Positions 26,682 to 36,350 of a stretch of 64,000 nt of DNA are shown here, one piece after another. The translations under genes and the position numbers were made by a program. The notes under the pieces are model-generated. The model was given only the letters and a program-made list of their open reading frames with translations, was not told the DNA's origin and made no database searches. The stretch is from Planctomycetaceae bacterium (GTDB lineage: Bacteria > Planctomycetota > Planctomycetia > Pirellulales > Lacipirellulaceae). Position 1 is the first letter of the stretch; each line of letters begins with the position of its first letter. The stretch spans positions 62,001-126,000 of the forward strand of contig PABB01000064.1 in NCBI GenBank assembly GCA_002702655.1, written 5' to 3'.

Positions 26682-27754
26682 GCAGATGTTTCGCCCCGCG
26701 TCGCCCGATGAATTGCTGCACCGCCATTGCGATCGCGCTGACGTTGCTCGCGCTGAGCGCGCAGCGGTCGCTCGCCGACGTCGCTTTCGAGCCCAGTTGG
26801 AGCCAGCCGTCCGCCGACGCTGTCTCTGCCCAATTGCAGGACTATCTCGATCGCAGCGGCGCGACGCCTCAGGCGCAGTCCGCGGCGCATGCGGCGTGGC
26901 AAGACGATGATCGCAGGGCGAGCGGCGACAGCGCGTTGGATCGCGTGATCGCCGCGCTCGCAGCAGTTGATCCGCGGGTCGCCGAGTTGCAGCAGCAGTG
27001 GCGCGGGCCCTTCGCCCCCGGCGACGTAACCTGGATCTCGTGGCTCGACGAGCCGGAGACCGACCCGTTGGTCCGCAGCGCCGTGCGGTTGGCGCATGGG
27101 CGGTGGCTTGTGCAGCAAACGTTGTACGACGAAGCGGCGCGGGAACTGGAGCAGTTGGCCGTCGCGGAGGTTGTCGACCCCGCGTCGTTGCTGTTCTACC
27201 GCATGGCAGCGTATCAGCAGTTGGTGCGTCCCGACGAAGCGCGGGCTGCGCTGGTGCAGTTGTTGGAGCGGGAGCAGTCCTTGCCGCGCCGCTTTCAACA
27301 GTTGGCTCAACTGGTACGGCGGGATTTGGCGACGCTCGACGACGAGTCGCTCGATCACATCAGTCGGCGGATGAGCGACATCGAACGCCGGCTCGATCTG
27401 GGACACGCCGGTCCGCGCGTGCAGGGCGTCGAACGCGGCGTGCTGGAGTCGCTCGACAAGATGATTGAGGATCTCGAGAAACAAGCTCAGCAACAGCAGC
27501 AAAGCAGCCAGGGCTCACAATCCAATCCCGCTCCCTCCAAGCCGATGGAAGACAGTCGCATCGCGGAGTTGAAGGCGCCGGGGAAGGTCGACAAGCGCGA
27601 CGTCGGCAACACGCCGGGCTGGGGCGACCTGCCTCCCAAACAGCGCGAACAGGCGCTGCAGGAAATTGGCCGTGAGTACCCGGCCCAGTATCGCGAACTG
27701 ATCGACCAGTATTTTCGCGAACTCGCGGCCGAAAAGACGACCGATACGCCGTAA
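26678..27754 (+). CDS. Exported helical protein of unknown function
   Basis: This 358-residue protein overlaps the Gln-rich protein gene by 4 bp (ATGA). A signal peptide covers about residues 1-33 (IAIALTLLALSAQRSLADV). The mature part is helical with TPR-like stretches (LYDEAARELEQLAV, PDEARAALVQLLERE), then a short Gln/Ser run (KQAQQQQQSSQGSQ) at about 268-281. The C-terminus has a conserved-looking segment (GWGDLPPKQREQALQEIGREYPAQYRE, split across about 316-342). Similar C-terminal signatures occur in planctomycete proteins encoded beside MoxR/vWA clusters. I cannot name a family or activity. Confidence 0.88.
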   Translation: MSRCFAPRRPMNCCTAIAIALTLLALSAQRSLADVAFEPSWSQPSADAVSAQLQDYLDRSGATPQAQSAAHAAWQDDDRRASGDSALDRVIAALAAVDPRVAELQQQWRGPFAPGDVTWISWLDEPETDPLVRSAVRLAHGRWLVQQTLYDEAARELEQLAVAEVVDPASLLFYRMAAYQQLVRPDEARAALVQLLEREQSLPRRFQQLAQLVRRDLATLDDESLDHISRRMSDIERRLDLGHAGPRVQGVERGVLESLDKMIEDLEKQAQQQQQSSQGSQSNPAPSKPMEDSRIAELKAPGKVDKRDVGNTPGWGDLPPKQREQALQEIGREYPAQYRELIDQYFRELAAEKTTDTP

Positions 27755-27826
27755 TTCGCGCCGCGGCTGCTGCCCCGCTGACGCCGAACCGCTCGCCCCG
27801 CCCTGCCCCCCTGTTGGTTTCACGGA

Positions 27827-29095
27827 ATGATTCGATCGGCCTTGCTTTCCCTGGCGTTGGCGATTGCGCCTGTCGATTTTGCATCGGCTCAGGCGGTGCG
27901 CGTCGAAACTCTCGACGGCGTGGAAACCACCGGCCAGCTTGTCGACTGGCAGCCTGGGTCCATCACGCTGGAGACAAACCAGGGCGAGTACGTCGCGACC
28001 GCTGCTGAACTGTTGGGCGTGAGAATTGGGCAGGCCCAGGCCGGTGACGCCGCCGCCAGCGCGAACTTCACTTCGCCCTGCGTGGTGCGGTTGCATAACG
28101 GCAGTGTGTTGCCCGCAACCCAGGTGACCGTCGCCGAGCGGCGTGCGACGATCAGAACGTCCTTCTCAACCGACGAGTTGGTGCTCCCCACCTCGGCAAT
28201 TGAGTTGATCGATCTTGCGCCCGGCAATGTCGCGGCTCGCGAAGCTTGGCAAGCGGCTCAACAACGCGAGTTGCCCGGCGATCTGTTGTTCGTGCTCAAG
28301 AAGGACGGCGCCGCCGTGGACTACTTGGCGGGCGTCGTGGGCGCCGTAACCGACGAGGTGGTCGATTTCGAGTGGGAGGGCGATCGCATCCCGGTGAAGC
28401 TCTCCAAGGTGGCGGGCATTGCGTTTTACCGCAGTCAGAATTCCGATTCGGCGAGAGCGGCGTGCCGCGTCCAGATGGCGGACGGCACGCAGCTGGCCGC
28501 CGCGGGGATGCTCGTCGCCGACGGCCAGGCAACGATCGGCCTCGCCAGCGGCGGAGAGATCAAGCTGCCGCTCGAGAAGATTGTGTCTGTTGACTATTCG
28601 CTGGGTAAGATCGCCTATCTGGGCGATCTTCGACCGCTGCAGTCGCGGTGGACGCCGCTGGTCGGCATGCCGGCCGCGGCCGAGTCGATCGCTGCCTACG
28701 GCGAGCCGCGGTTCAATCGCTCCTTTTCCGGCGCTCCCATCGAATTGCTGGTTGCCGATGAGGGCCAGCCGTCGACGCGGCGTCGGCAGTCATTCGCCCG
28801 CGGGCTGGCGTTGCGCAGCCGCACGGAGATCGTTTACGCCGTGCCGCGGGACATGACGCGGTTTGCCGCGCTCGCTGGGATTGCTCCCGATTGCGCGGCC
28901 GAAGGCAAAGTCGCGCTGACAGTTTCCGGCGATCGCGACATATTGTGGGAAGGCGTGGTCCTGGGAGGCGAGCCGCCGCAGGAGATTTCGGTCGATTTGG
29001 CGGGAGCCCGCCGTGTGCGAATTGTCGTCGACTACGGCGGCAATCGCGACTACGGCGACGAATTGCACTTGGCTCAGGCAAGATTCGTCAAGTGA
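27827..29095 (+). CDS. Secreted NPCBM-domain protein
   Basis: This 422-residue protein has a signal peptide (about 1-21, ending ASAQAV). The N-terminal part is beta-rich (LDGVETTGQLVDWQ, QADGTQL-like segments). Residues of about 265-422 match the NPCBM/NEW2 carbohydrate-binding domain pattern: YLGDLRPLQSRWTPLVG, FARGLALRSRTEIVYAVP, and GARRVRIVVDYGGNRDYGDELHLAQARF in two pieces near the end. The domain is known for binding glycans. Here it may attach the envelope complex to a glycan layer, but that is inference. It lies 72 bp after the helical protein gene and 83 bp before the protease gene. Confidence 0.92.
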   Translation: MIRSALLSLALAIAPVDFASAQAVRVETLDGVETTGQLVDWQPGSITLETNQGEYVATAAELLGVRIGQAQAGDAAASANFTSPCVVRLHNGSVLPATQVTVAERRATIRTSFSTDELVLPTSAIELIDLAPGNVAAREAWQAAQQRELPGDLLFVLKKDGAAVDYLAGVVGAVTDEVVDFEWEGDRIPVKLSKVAGIAFYRSQNSDSARAACRVQMADGTQLAAAGMLVADGQATIGLASGGEIKLPLEKIVSVDYSLGKIAYLGDLRPLQSRWTPLVGMPAAAESIAAYGEPRFNRSFSGAPIELLVADEGQPSTRRRQSFARGLALRSRTEIVYAVPRDMTRFAALAGIAPDCAAEGKVALTVSGDRDILWEGVVLGGEPPQEISVDLAGARRVRIVVDYGGNRDYGDELHLAQARFVK

Positions 29096-29178
29096 CGTCG
29101 TTCGCCCCCATTTTGCGGCGGGCTGGTAGAATGGAGTGAGCGCCGCCGCAAACCCTCAGACTTGCCGCACGAGCTGCC

Positions 29179-30972
29179 ATGCCTTCCGCCCTGTTGATAT
29201 TTCTCGCTGCGCTAGCGACGACCGACCCGACGCTGGCCCCGCTGGACGTGCCCCCGGACGTGGCGACCGCCGAAGCGAACCGCGTGGCGGCCGTGTCGCG
29301 AGCGTCTGAAGCGACGGTCGCCATCTTTGACTCCGCCGGCAAGGGCGGCGGGTCGGGCGTCATTGTTTCGGCCGACGGCTTTGCCTTGACCAACTTCCAC
29401 GTCGTGGCCGGCAGCGGGCCGGCGCTGAAGTGCGGGCTGCCCGACGGCGTGCTCTACGACGCCGTGCTGGTGGGCATCGATCCCGTGGGCGACCTGGCGC
29501 TGGTGCAGTTGCTGGGACGCAACGATTTTCCCGTGGCGGCGATTGGCGACAGCGACGACGTGCGGGTCGGCGACTGGGCGTTTGCCGCGGGCAATCCGTT
29601 TCTGCTGGCCGACGATTTCACCCCCAGCGTGTCGTACGGCATGATCAGCGGCGTGCGTCGGTACCAGTACCCGGCCGGCACGTTGCTGGAGTACACTGAT
29701 TGCCTGCAGACCGACGCCGCGATCAACCCGGGCAATTCCGGCGGTCCGTTGTTCAATGCCGACGGCGAGTTGATCGGCATCAACGGTCGCGGCTCGTTCG
29801 AGAAACGGGGCCGCAAGAACGTGGGCGTCGGCTATGCCATTTCGGTGAACCAGGCGATGCGGTTTCTGAGTCACCTCAAGAGCGGGCGGATTCTTGACCA
29901 CGCCTCGCTCGGCGCGACGGTCGCCACCGAGGACGATGGCGTGATCGTCGATGACATTCTCGATTCGAGCGACGCCTTTCGACGCGGATTGCGGTACGGC
30001 GACGAGATCGTCATGCTCGCCAATCGCGAGATCACCACGGCCAACGCGCTGCAGAATATTCTCGGCGTGTTTCCGCCCGACTGGCGCGTTCCGGTGCGCT
30101 TTCGCCGTGACGGACGCACCTTTGACGCGGTCATACGTTTGGCCAGCAAGCACGATCCGGCCGAGTTAGTCGCATTGGTCCAACGCGAGGCCGCGGACCC
30201 CTCGCGCCCGCCGGGCGACGAGCCGCAACCTGACGACGAGGATCCCAGCGATCCCGAGCCCAACAAGCTGCCGAAGCTGCCCGACCTGCGAAAATTGCTC
30301 GACAGCAAGCCGAAGCTGCCCAAAGCGATTGCCGAGCGGTACATCGAGCGGCGCGGCTTCGCCAACTACTGGTACAACCAACAAGCGCAGCAGCGGCTGT
30401 GGTCGGCCTGGCAACAGTTCCAGGGCGACGACGCCGCGGCGAGCCCGGGTTACGATTGGCTCGTCGAAGGCCACGTCGCCGCGGGCGGCGACTTCATCCT
30501 CCGCACGGGACCGCTGCAGAGCGAGATTCGTCTGCCGCAGGGCGTCACCGGAGCCATTTTTCGCGGTGATCTGACGTCGCAGCTCAGTCCCCCCGGCTCC
30601 GGCGGGCTGCTGTTGGCCGTGCATTTGTGGCAGCGGATGCTGGACGAAGGCCTGCGTACGTTCGGCGAGGTGGTGTACCTGGGGCGGTTGCCCTGCGGCG
30701 ACGCGGAACCGGCCGAGTGTCTGTCGTGCCTGTACGGCGGCGTCGAAGTACGGCTGTTCTTCGATGCGACGACCGGCGCCATGATTTCTCTGGAGTGCTA
30801 TTCGTCCGATGACGCCGACCCCTGCGAGCTGCATCTGAGCGATTTCCGCGAAACCGCGGGTCGCATGTTGCCGCACCGCTGGACGATTCGCTCCGGCGAT
30901 CGCGAGTTCGCGACGTTGGAGATCGATCAGTTCGAAATGGCCGTCGACGGACTCCGCCGGGAGGCGCAATGA
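29179..30972 (+). CDS. HtrA/DegP-like trypsin-fold serine protease with PDZ domain
   Basis: This 597-residue protein has a short export signal and a trypsin-type protease domain (about 40-225) with an intact triad: His74 (TNFHVVA), Asp105 (GDLALV) and Ser187 (GNSGGP). A PDZ domain follows at about 232-315 (DAFRRGLRYGDEIVML). The remaining 270 residues, after a Pro/Asp-rich linker, form a domain I do not recognise. HtrA proteases act in envelope protein quality control. It overlaps the next gene by 4 bp and is the only one of the three trypsin-fold proteins here with all catalytic residues. Confidence 0.95.
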   Translation: MPSALLIFLAALATTDPTLAPLDVPPDVATAEANRVAAVSRASEATVAIFDSAGKGGGSGVIVSADGFALTNFHVVAGSGPALKCGLPDGVLYDAVLVGIDPVGDLALVQLLGRNDFPVAAIGDSDDVRVGDWAFAAGNPFLLADDFTPSVSYGMISGVRRYQYPAGTLLEYTDCLQTDAAINPGNSGGPLFNADGELIGINGRGSFEKRGRKNVGVGYAISVNQAMRFLSHLKSGRILDHASLGATVATEDDGVIVDDILDSSDAFRRGLRYGDEIVMLANREITTANALQNILGVFPPDWRVPVRFRRDGRTFDAVIRLASKHDPAELVALVQREAADPSRPPGDEPQPDDEDPSDPEPNKLPKLPDLRKLLDSKPKLPKAIAERYIERRGFANYWYNQQAQQRLWSAWQQFQGDDAAASPGYDWLVEGHVAAGGDFILRTGPLQSEIRLPQGVTGAIFRGDLTSQLSPPGSGGLLLAVHLWQRMLDEGLRTFGEVVYLGRLPCGDAEPAECLSCLYGGVEVRLFFDATTGAMISLECYSSDDADPCELHLSDFRETAGRMLPHRWTIRSGDREFATLEIDQFEMAVDGLRREAQ

Positions 30973-32063
30973 CGAACAACCGCAAGCGTCATGCACCGCT
31001 GCTCAATCGTTGCAGCGCGCTCGCGATAACACTGCTCCTGGCCGCGCTGTCTGCCCGGCCTGCGACGGGTGCGACCGCGTCCCCCCTGATTCGCGACGTG
31101 CAGCGCAAGGTCGTCAAGATCTACGGCGCCGGCGGGCTGCGCCAGATGGAATCCTACCAATCGGGGATTCTTGTTTCCCCCCAGGGGCACGTCGTCACGG
31201 CGCTCAGTTACGTGCTGGACACCGATGACGTGGCGGTCGTGCTGGATGACGGACGCAAATTCAGCGTCGAGTTTGTCGGCAGCGACCCCGTGTTGGAATT
31301 GGCCGTGCTGCAGTTGCAGTTGGGCGAGCAGGAAGTCGACTGGTTCGATCTGGAAGACGCCGCGCCGGCGGTTCCCGGCGAGCCTGTGCTGGCGGTCAGC
31401 AATTTGTACGGCATCGCCGCCGGCGACGAGCCGGCCAGCATCATGCAGGGCGTCGTCACGGCGGTCGCTCCACTGGCGGCCCGGCGAGGCGCCTTTCAGG
31501 CCAACTACCGCGGCGAGGTGTACGTGGTGGACGCACACGCCAACAATCCCGGGGCCGCGGGCGGGGCCTTGGTCGACTGGCAGGGACGACTGTTGGGCGT
31601 CTTAGGCAAAGAGCTCAAGAGCCGCGTCACGGGCGCCTGGCTGAACTACGCGGTGCCGGTGGACGCTTGGGCCGAATCGGTCGAAGCCATCATGGCCGGC
31701 CGAGCGGCGTCGAGTTCGTCGGGCTTGGAACTGGCCCCCGACGAACCGACCACGCTGGCGAGTCTGGGACTGGTCCTGGTCCCCAATCTCCTGGCCTGCA
31801 CGCCGCCGTTTGTGGATGGGATCGTCCCCGCATCGCCGGCCAGTGACGCTGGACTGAAACCCGACGATCTGATCGTGTTCGTCGAGGGCGAGCCGACCGT
31901 GTCATGTAGCGACGTGGTGGCCGCTTTGGCGCGGATCGATCGCCGCGACGGAGCGCGATTGGCCGTGCTTCGGGACGGCGAACTCGTGGACGTCGTCGTC
32001 GCCGCGCCGACGGAGACAGACGAGACGGCCCCTTCCGATGCTCCTGCGGACGAGGAGCAATGA
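30969..32063 (+). CDS. HtrA-like pseudoprotease with PDZ domain
   Basis: This 364-residue protein has a signal peptide (about 1-35) and a trypsin fold followed by one PDZ domain (about 255-345, PASDAGLKPDDLIVFVEG). All three catalytic positions differ from the active neighbour: His is Ser80 (TALSYVL), Asp is Glu110 (LELAVL) and Ser is Ala197 (NPGAAGGALV). The surrounding fold signatures are well kept, which argues for selection for a non-catalytic role. It overlaps the genes on both sides by 4 bp, so it is likely made together with the active protease and the second pseudoprotease. Confidence 0.93.
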   Translation: MTNNRKRHAPLLNRCSALAITLLLAALSARPATGATASPLIRDVQRKVVKIYGAGGLRQMESYQSGILVSPQGHVVTALSYVLDTDDVAVVLDDGRKFSVEFVGSDPVLELAVLQLQLGEQEVDWFDLEDAAPAVPGEPVLAVSNLYGIAAGDEPASIMQGVVTAVAPLAARRGAFQANYRGEVYVVDAHANNPGAAGGALVDWQGRLLGVLGKELKSRVTGAWLNYAVPVDAWAESVEAIMAGRAASSSSGLELAPDEPTTLASLGLVLVPNLLACTPPFVDGIVPASPASDAGLKPDDLIVFVEGEPTVSCSDVVAALARIDRRDGARLAVLRDGELVDVVVAAPTETDETAPSDAPADEEQ

Positions 32064-34111
32064 CCATGTCCGCAGGTTTTCGACGGGCCGCCCGTCTGGC
32101 GGTTTTGTGCTGGGCGATTGCGTCTCTTGCATCAGCGGTCGCGCGCGATTCGGCGCCCGTGGTCGATGACGTCGCCTTGGCCGAGCAGCGCGCCCTGGCT
32201 GCTGCTGTCGACCACGTGGCCGAGGCCGTCGTTCAGATTCGCACCATCGGCGGGCTCGAGCAGGTTGACGACACCGTGCTCGCCCAGGGGCCGACCACGG
32301 GCGTTGTCGTTCGCAGCGACGGTTACATCGTGTCCAGCTCGTTCAACTTCGCCCAACGCCCCTCCTCGATCCTGGTGCGACTACCCGACGGGTCGCAGGC
32401 GCCGGCCGAGATTGTCGGGCGCGACGAGAATCTGATGCTCGTGCTGTTGAAGGTCGAAACGGACGATCCGCTGCCAGTTCCCTCGTCCCGACCGCTGGAG
32501 GAGATTCGCGTCGGCCAGCGCGTCGCCGCGGTGGGGCGCACCTTTGTGGCCGAGCGGGTCAACACGTCAGTCGGCGTGGTCAGCGCTCTGGGACGCATGC
32601 ACGGCCGCGTGCTGCAAACGGACGCCAAGGTGTCGGCCGCCAACTATGGCGGTCCGCTGGTGGATCTGTCGGGCCGCGTGCTGGGAGTTCTCACGCCGAT
32701 GGCGCCGGGGATGACTGGCGCCGCGGGCGAGTCGAGCGAGGTTGCCGGCGCGGAGTACTACGATTCCGGGATTGCTTTTGCCGCGCCGTGGGAGCATGTG
32801 TTGGCCGTCTTGCCGCGGTGGATTGAAGCGGGCGATTTGCAGCGCGGCGTATTGGGCGTTGGCCTGAAAGACGGCCCCGCGCATGCGACGCCGCCGGAGG
32901 TGACCTCGATCTGGCCCCGTTCGCCGGCCGCCGAAGCGGGCTGGAAACAGGGCGACGTCATCATCGCGGTCGACGATCAGCCCGTGGTATCGCAAACCCA
33001 GTTGCGCACTGCCGTCGTGCCGAAATATGCCGGCGATCGACTTCGCGTCACGCTGCGTCGCGGCGCTGGCGACCAGGCGAAAGAGCTCAACACTGAGATC
33101 ACGCTTGCCGCGGAATTGCCCCCCTTCCAGCAAGCGTTCTTGGGCGTGCTGCCGGAGCGGCCGGCGGTCGCCGATGCCGAAACAGAAGATCCCCCTGCCG
33201 GCGTCGTCGTTCGCGCCGTGTGGCCGGAGAGCCCCGCCGCTGCGGCAGGCGTCAAGGTCGGCGACCGCGTCACCGCCGTGGGCGAAACGGAAATCAGCAC
33301 GACGGCCTCGGCGGTGACCGCGTTGACGTCGCAATACGCCGGAGTCGACATCGAGTTGACCGTCGTGCGGGACGACGAGCCGTTGACGCTGCAACTGACG
33401 ACCGAAGACCTGCCCACTGAGGTTCTGGCAAGCGACCAATTGGGACGCCAGCCCCAGGGCGACGAGGCCGACGCAAACGCCGCGAATCGTGAGTTCGCCG
33501 AAGTCAAGCTGCCCCAATTCTCCCAAGCGGCGCGTGTACTGGCTCCTGCCAAGACGACGACCAAGCCCGGCTTGCTGCTGTGGTTGGGCACGACGGACGT
33601 CGACGCGAACCGGGAGTTCGCCGAGTCGTGGCAGACGCTAATGGATCGCGATCAGTTTGTGCTGGCCGTCGCCGAGCCGCGCGACGAGTCGGGCTGGACC
33701 GGCGACGATTTGGAGTTTCTTTCTCGCATGTTGCCCGTGCTGGCGTCGCAGTATGGCGTCGACCCGCGGCGAGCGGTGATCGGCGGCGAAGGTAAGGCGG
33801 GTCAACTCGCTGCGGCGCTGGCGCTGCAAAGCCGCGGCCAGCTGGCCGGAGCGGCGACGCTGGCCGCCCCGCTGCCGCGCACGCTCACGTTGCGAGACAA
33901 TGCGCCGGGGGCCCCGCTGGCATTGCTCATGATCGCCACGCAGAATTCTCCGTTCTCGATGCTCATCGACCGCGACGCCCAGCGACTGCAACAGGCGGGG
34001 TACCCCGTCAGTCAGGCAAGTCGTCGCGGTTCGGCGGCTCGCGACGGTCGGCTCGACAATACGGTGCAGGAGCTGATTGCTCGCTGGCTGGACGGGCTGG
34101 ACCGAATCTAG
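32060..34111 (+). CDS. Trypsin-fold pseudoprotease with two PDZ domains and esterase-like tail
   Basis: This 683-residue protein carries a signal peptide (about 1-28) and a trypsin-like domain (about 45-255). The catalytic His position is Phe95 (GYIVSSSFNF), the Ser position is Tyr196 (AANYGGP), and the Asp site is hydrophobic. Two PDZ domains follow, at about 265-355 (SPAAEAGWKQGDVIIAVD) and 365-450 (SPAAAAGVKVGDRVTAVG). The last 190 residues look like an alpha/beta-hydrolase fold, but the expected nucleophile elbow reads GGEGKAG with no Ser. A second ATG at 32066 is an alternative start. This is the last gene of the block. A scaffold or substrate-recognition role is inferred. Confidence 0.92.
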   Translation: MTMSAGFRRAARLAVLCWAIASLASAVARDSAPVVDDVALAEQRALAAAVDHVAEAVVQIRTIGGLEQVDDTVLAQGPTTGVVVRSDGYIVSSSFNFAQRPSSILVRLPDGSQAPAEIVGRDENLMLVLLKVETDDPLPVPSSRPLEEIRVGQRVAAVGRTFVAERVNTSVGVVSALGRMHGRVLQTDAKVSAANYGGPLVDLSGRVLGVLTPMAPGMTGAAGESSEVAGAEYYDSGIAFAAPWEHVLAVLPRWIEAGDLQRGVLGVGLKDGPAHATPPEVTSIWPRSPAAEAGWKQGDVIIAVDDQPVVSQTQLRTAVVPKYAGDRLRVTLRRGAGDQAKELNTEITLAAELPPFQQAFLGVLPERPAVADAETEDPPAGVVVRAVWPESPAAAAGVKVGDRVTAVGETEISTTASAVTALTSQYAGVDIELTVVRDDEPLTLQLTTEDLPTEVLASDQLGRQPQGDEADANAANREFAEVKLPQFSQAARVLAPAKTTTKPGLLLWLGTTDVDANREFAESWQTLMDRDQFVLAVAEPRDESGWTGDDLEFLSRMLPVLASQYGVDPRRAVIGGEGKAGQLAAALALQSRGQLAGAATLAAPLPRTLTLRDNAPGAPLALLMIATQNSPFSMLIDRDAQRLQQAGYPVSQASRRGSAARDGRLDNTVQELIARWLDGLDRI

Positions 34112-34347
34112 CTAGATTTCCAGGCGACCATGGGACCGCCTCGCCGACTGCTCTTCTCCGCGCGGCGTGACTTTGCCGTGCAAACGCGCCGGCCGCCGCG
34201 AGCGCATTTTCGCGGTTGTTTCAGGTTCTTTACGCAGCGCGACCCGCCCCAGAGCGGGGCCCTGTGGACGAAGCTGCCCGGCGGGCGTAACCTAATTAGG
34301 ATCGGCGACGCCCGTTGGTTCAAGCCAGCAGGTTTCCATCCCACTCA

Positions 34348-36144
34348 ATGACTAATCGCCTCGCTATGCATCTCACGCCCGAACAGCGCGACATTGGCAA
34401 ACAGAACTTCTACGAAGCGCTCGGCACGACCCGCCGTGATTTTTTGAAGGGATCGGTGCTGTCGGCCGCCGTGGCGGGCGGGGGCTTGGGCGCCGCCTAC
34501 TTTGGCTACGGCGGCAGCGTCGATCGACCGGTGCGGGTCGGCATCATCGGTACCGGCGACGAGGGCAACGTGCTGATCGGGGCGCTCAACCCCGACTACG
34601 TGGAAGTCGTCGCGATTGCCGACATCCGCCCCTACAACGTCCATCGCGCGTTCCACGGCCATCAAGCCGCGTTGGGGCCGCGCCCCGGTCTGATGCGGGT
34701 GTACGGTTGGAGCAGCGAAGACGAGGCCCGCAAGCACGTCAAGGTCTACACCGACGACTATCAGGAGTTGATCGACGATCCTGACGTGGAAGCCGTGATC
34801 ATCGCCCTGCCGCTGTGGCTGCACGACGTGGCGGCAATCAAGGCGATGCAGGCCGGCAAGCACGTGCTGACCGAAAAGCTGATGGGACAAACGGTCGCTC
34901 GCTGCAAAGAGATGGCCCGCGCCGCCGCCGCGCTGCGCGATCCCGAAGGCAACCCGATGATCCTGGCCACCGGGCATCAACGGCACTACAGCATCCTGTA
35001 CGACAACGCGGTCGATCAGATCAAACGCGGCTTGATTGGCGACATCCACCACATCCGCGCTCAATGGCATCGCGGCAACCTGCCGGGACGCGACAGTTGG
35101 TCGCCCTCGATGCCGACCGACATTGTCGAACGGCGCGTCGTCGACATCGCTCGCCGCGACGCACGCAAGGTCAGCGCCGCCGCCGAGCAAGCCGTGATTG
35201 AGCAATGGAAGATTCTGCTCGATCTGTGGAATCGAGAAGGGCGAATTGCCAAGGAAAAAGATCCATCCACGGCGGAGAAGCTCGAAGCGCAGGCAGCGGA
35301 GTTTCGCGCGCAACTGCAGGATATTCATGTCGACGCGGCGAAGTACGGCTACGTCGAAAAGACGATCGACGGCGGCTACACCTATTCGCCGCTGGAGGAA
35401 TTGATCCGCTGGCGCTTGTGGGATCGCACCGGCGCGGGGTTGATGGCCGAGCTGGGCAGCCATCAACTGGACGCGGCGGGCATCTTCGTCAGCAGCCAGC
35501 GCGACGACGGCGAAAAGGTTCATCCGCTGGCCGTGCAGGGCATTGGGATGCGGTCGCTGTTCCCGGCGGACCGGGAGGTCGACGATCACGTTCACTGCCA
35601 GTTCGAGTACCCGATGAAAGGGTACTACGAAGACTTTGCGACTGCGGAAGTCGCCAATCCGCAGAAACGCCTGGTCGTGACTTACAGTTCGATCAACGGT
35701 AACGGCTTCGGCAACTACGGCGAGGTCGTGTTGGGCACCGCCGGCACGATGATTGTCGAGAGCGAAAAGGACGTCATGCTGTTTGCCGGCGGGAACCCGA
35801 ACACCAAGATCGAAGTCAAACAAGGCGCCGACGGCCCGGCGATGACCAGCTACGAGACGGGGGGCGGCGGGGCGCCAATCGCTCAGGCGTCGACCCCCAA
35901 GAACGTCAGCCGCGGCTACCAGGAAGAGATCGAACACTGGGCCTGGTGCATCCGCAATCCGGCGCCGGAGAACAAGCCGAAGTGTCACCCCAAGGTGGCC
36001 CTGGCCGACGCGGTGATCGCGCTGACGTCAAATCTGGCGATGCAACGCCAGCAGCGAATTGAATTCAAGAAGGGGTGGTTCGAGATCGACTCGGACGAGA
36101 CTCCTGACGAGTCGACCCCGCGCAAGGCGGGCGACATCGTGTGA
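34348..36144 (+). CDS. TAT-exported Gfo/Idh/MocA-family oxidoreductase
   Basis: The ATG at 34348 gives 598 residues; an ATG at 34366 would remove six residues and fits the family start (HLTPEQRDIGKQNFYEAL) well. A twin-arginine signal (TTRRDFLKGSVLS) precedes the NAD(P)-binding motif VGIIGTGDEGNV. The family motif TEKLMG, at the place of the usual EKP, is present. An extra helical insert of about 90 residues (encoded around 35150-35400) makes it longer than the usual 350-450. Such proteins act on sugars or related polyols; the substrate is unknown. No gene partner is evident, since the neighbours on both sides belong to other functions. Confidence 0.93.
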   Translation: MTNRLAMHLTPEQRDIGKQNFYEALGTTRRDFLKGSVLSAAVAGGGLGAAYFGYGGSVDRPVRVGIIGTGDEGNVLIGALNPDYVEVVAIADIRPYNVHRAFHGHQAALGPRPGLMRVYGWSSEDEARKHVKVYTDDYQELIDDPDVEAVIIALPLWLHDVAAIKAMQAGKHVLTEKLMGQTVARCKEMARAAAALRDPEGNPMILATGHQRHYSILYDNAVDQIKRGLIGDIHHIRAQWHRGNLPGRDSWSPSMPTDIVERRVVDIARRDARKVSAAAEQAVIEQWKILLDLWNREGRIAKEKDPSTAEKLEAQAAEFRAQLQDIHVDAAKYGYVEKTIDGGYTYSPLEELIRWRLWDRTGAGLMAELGSHQLDAAGIFVSSQRDDGEKVHPLAVQGIGMRSLFPADREVDDHVHCQFEYPMKGYYEDFATAEVANPQKRLVVTYSSINGNGFGNYGEVVLGTAGTMIVESEKDVMLFAGGNPNTKIEVKQGADGPAMTSYETGGGGAPIAQASTPKNVSRGYQEEIEHWAWCIRNPAPENKPKCHPKVALADAVIALTSNLAMQRQQRIEFKKGWFEIDSDETPDESTPRKAGDIV

Positions 36145-36350
36145 CGCTCGCGCGTCCGACCGCCGCGAGGCGGGCTGCGCACAACCGTTTCACGACGCCC
36201 GCAACGTGGAGTGTGTGTTGCGCGGTCGCGATCGCGCGCGGGCTGTCCCGATGCGCCGCGACTTGGCATCGGATCGAAACTGTTCTGTGCCGTCGGCGGT
36301 TTGCCGACGTCTTGCCCACTGCCCCCGGACTTTTCTCGCGGAGGTTTGTC

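Noticed and set aside
34291-34300. CCTAATTAGG palindrome upstream of the Gfo/Idh/MocA gene as a regulatory site
   Set aside because: It is a single 10-base palindrome with no second copy or known binding pattern, so a function cannot be supported.
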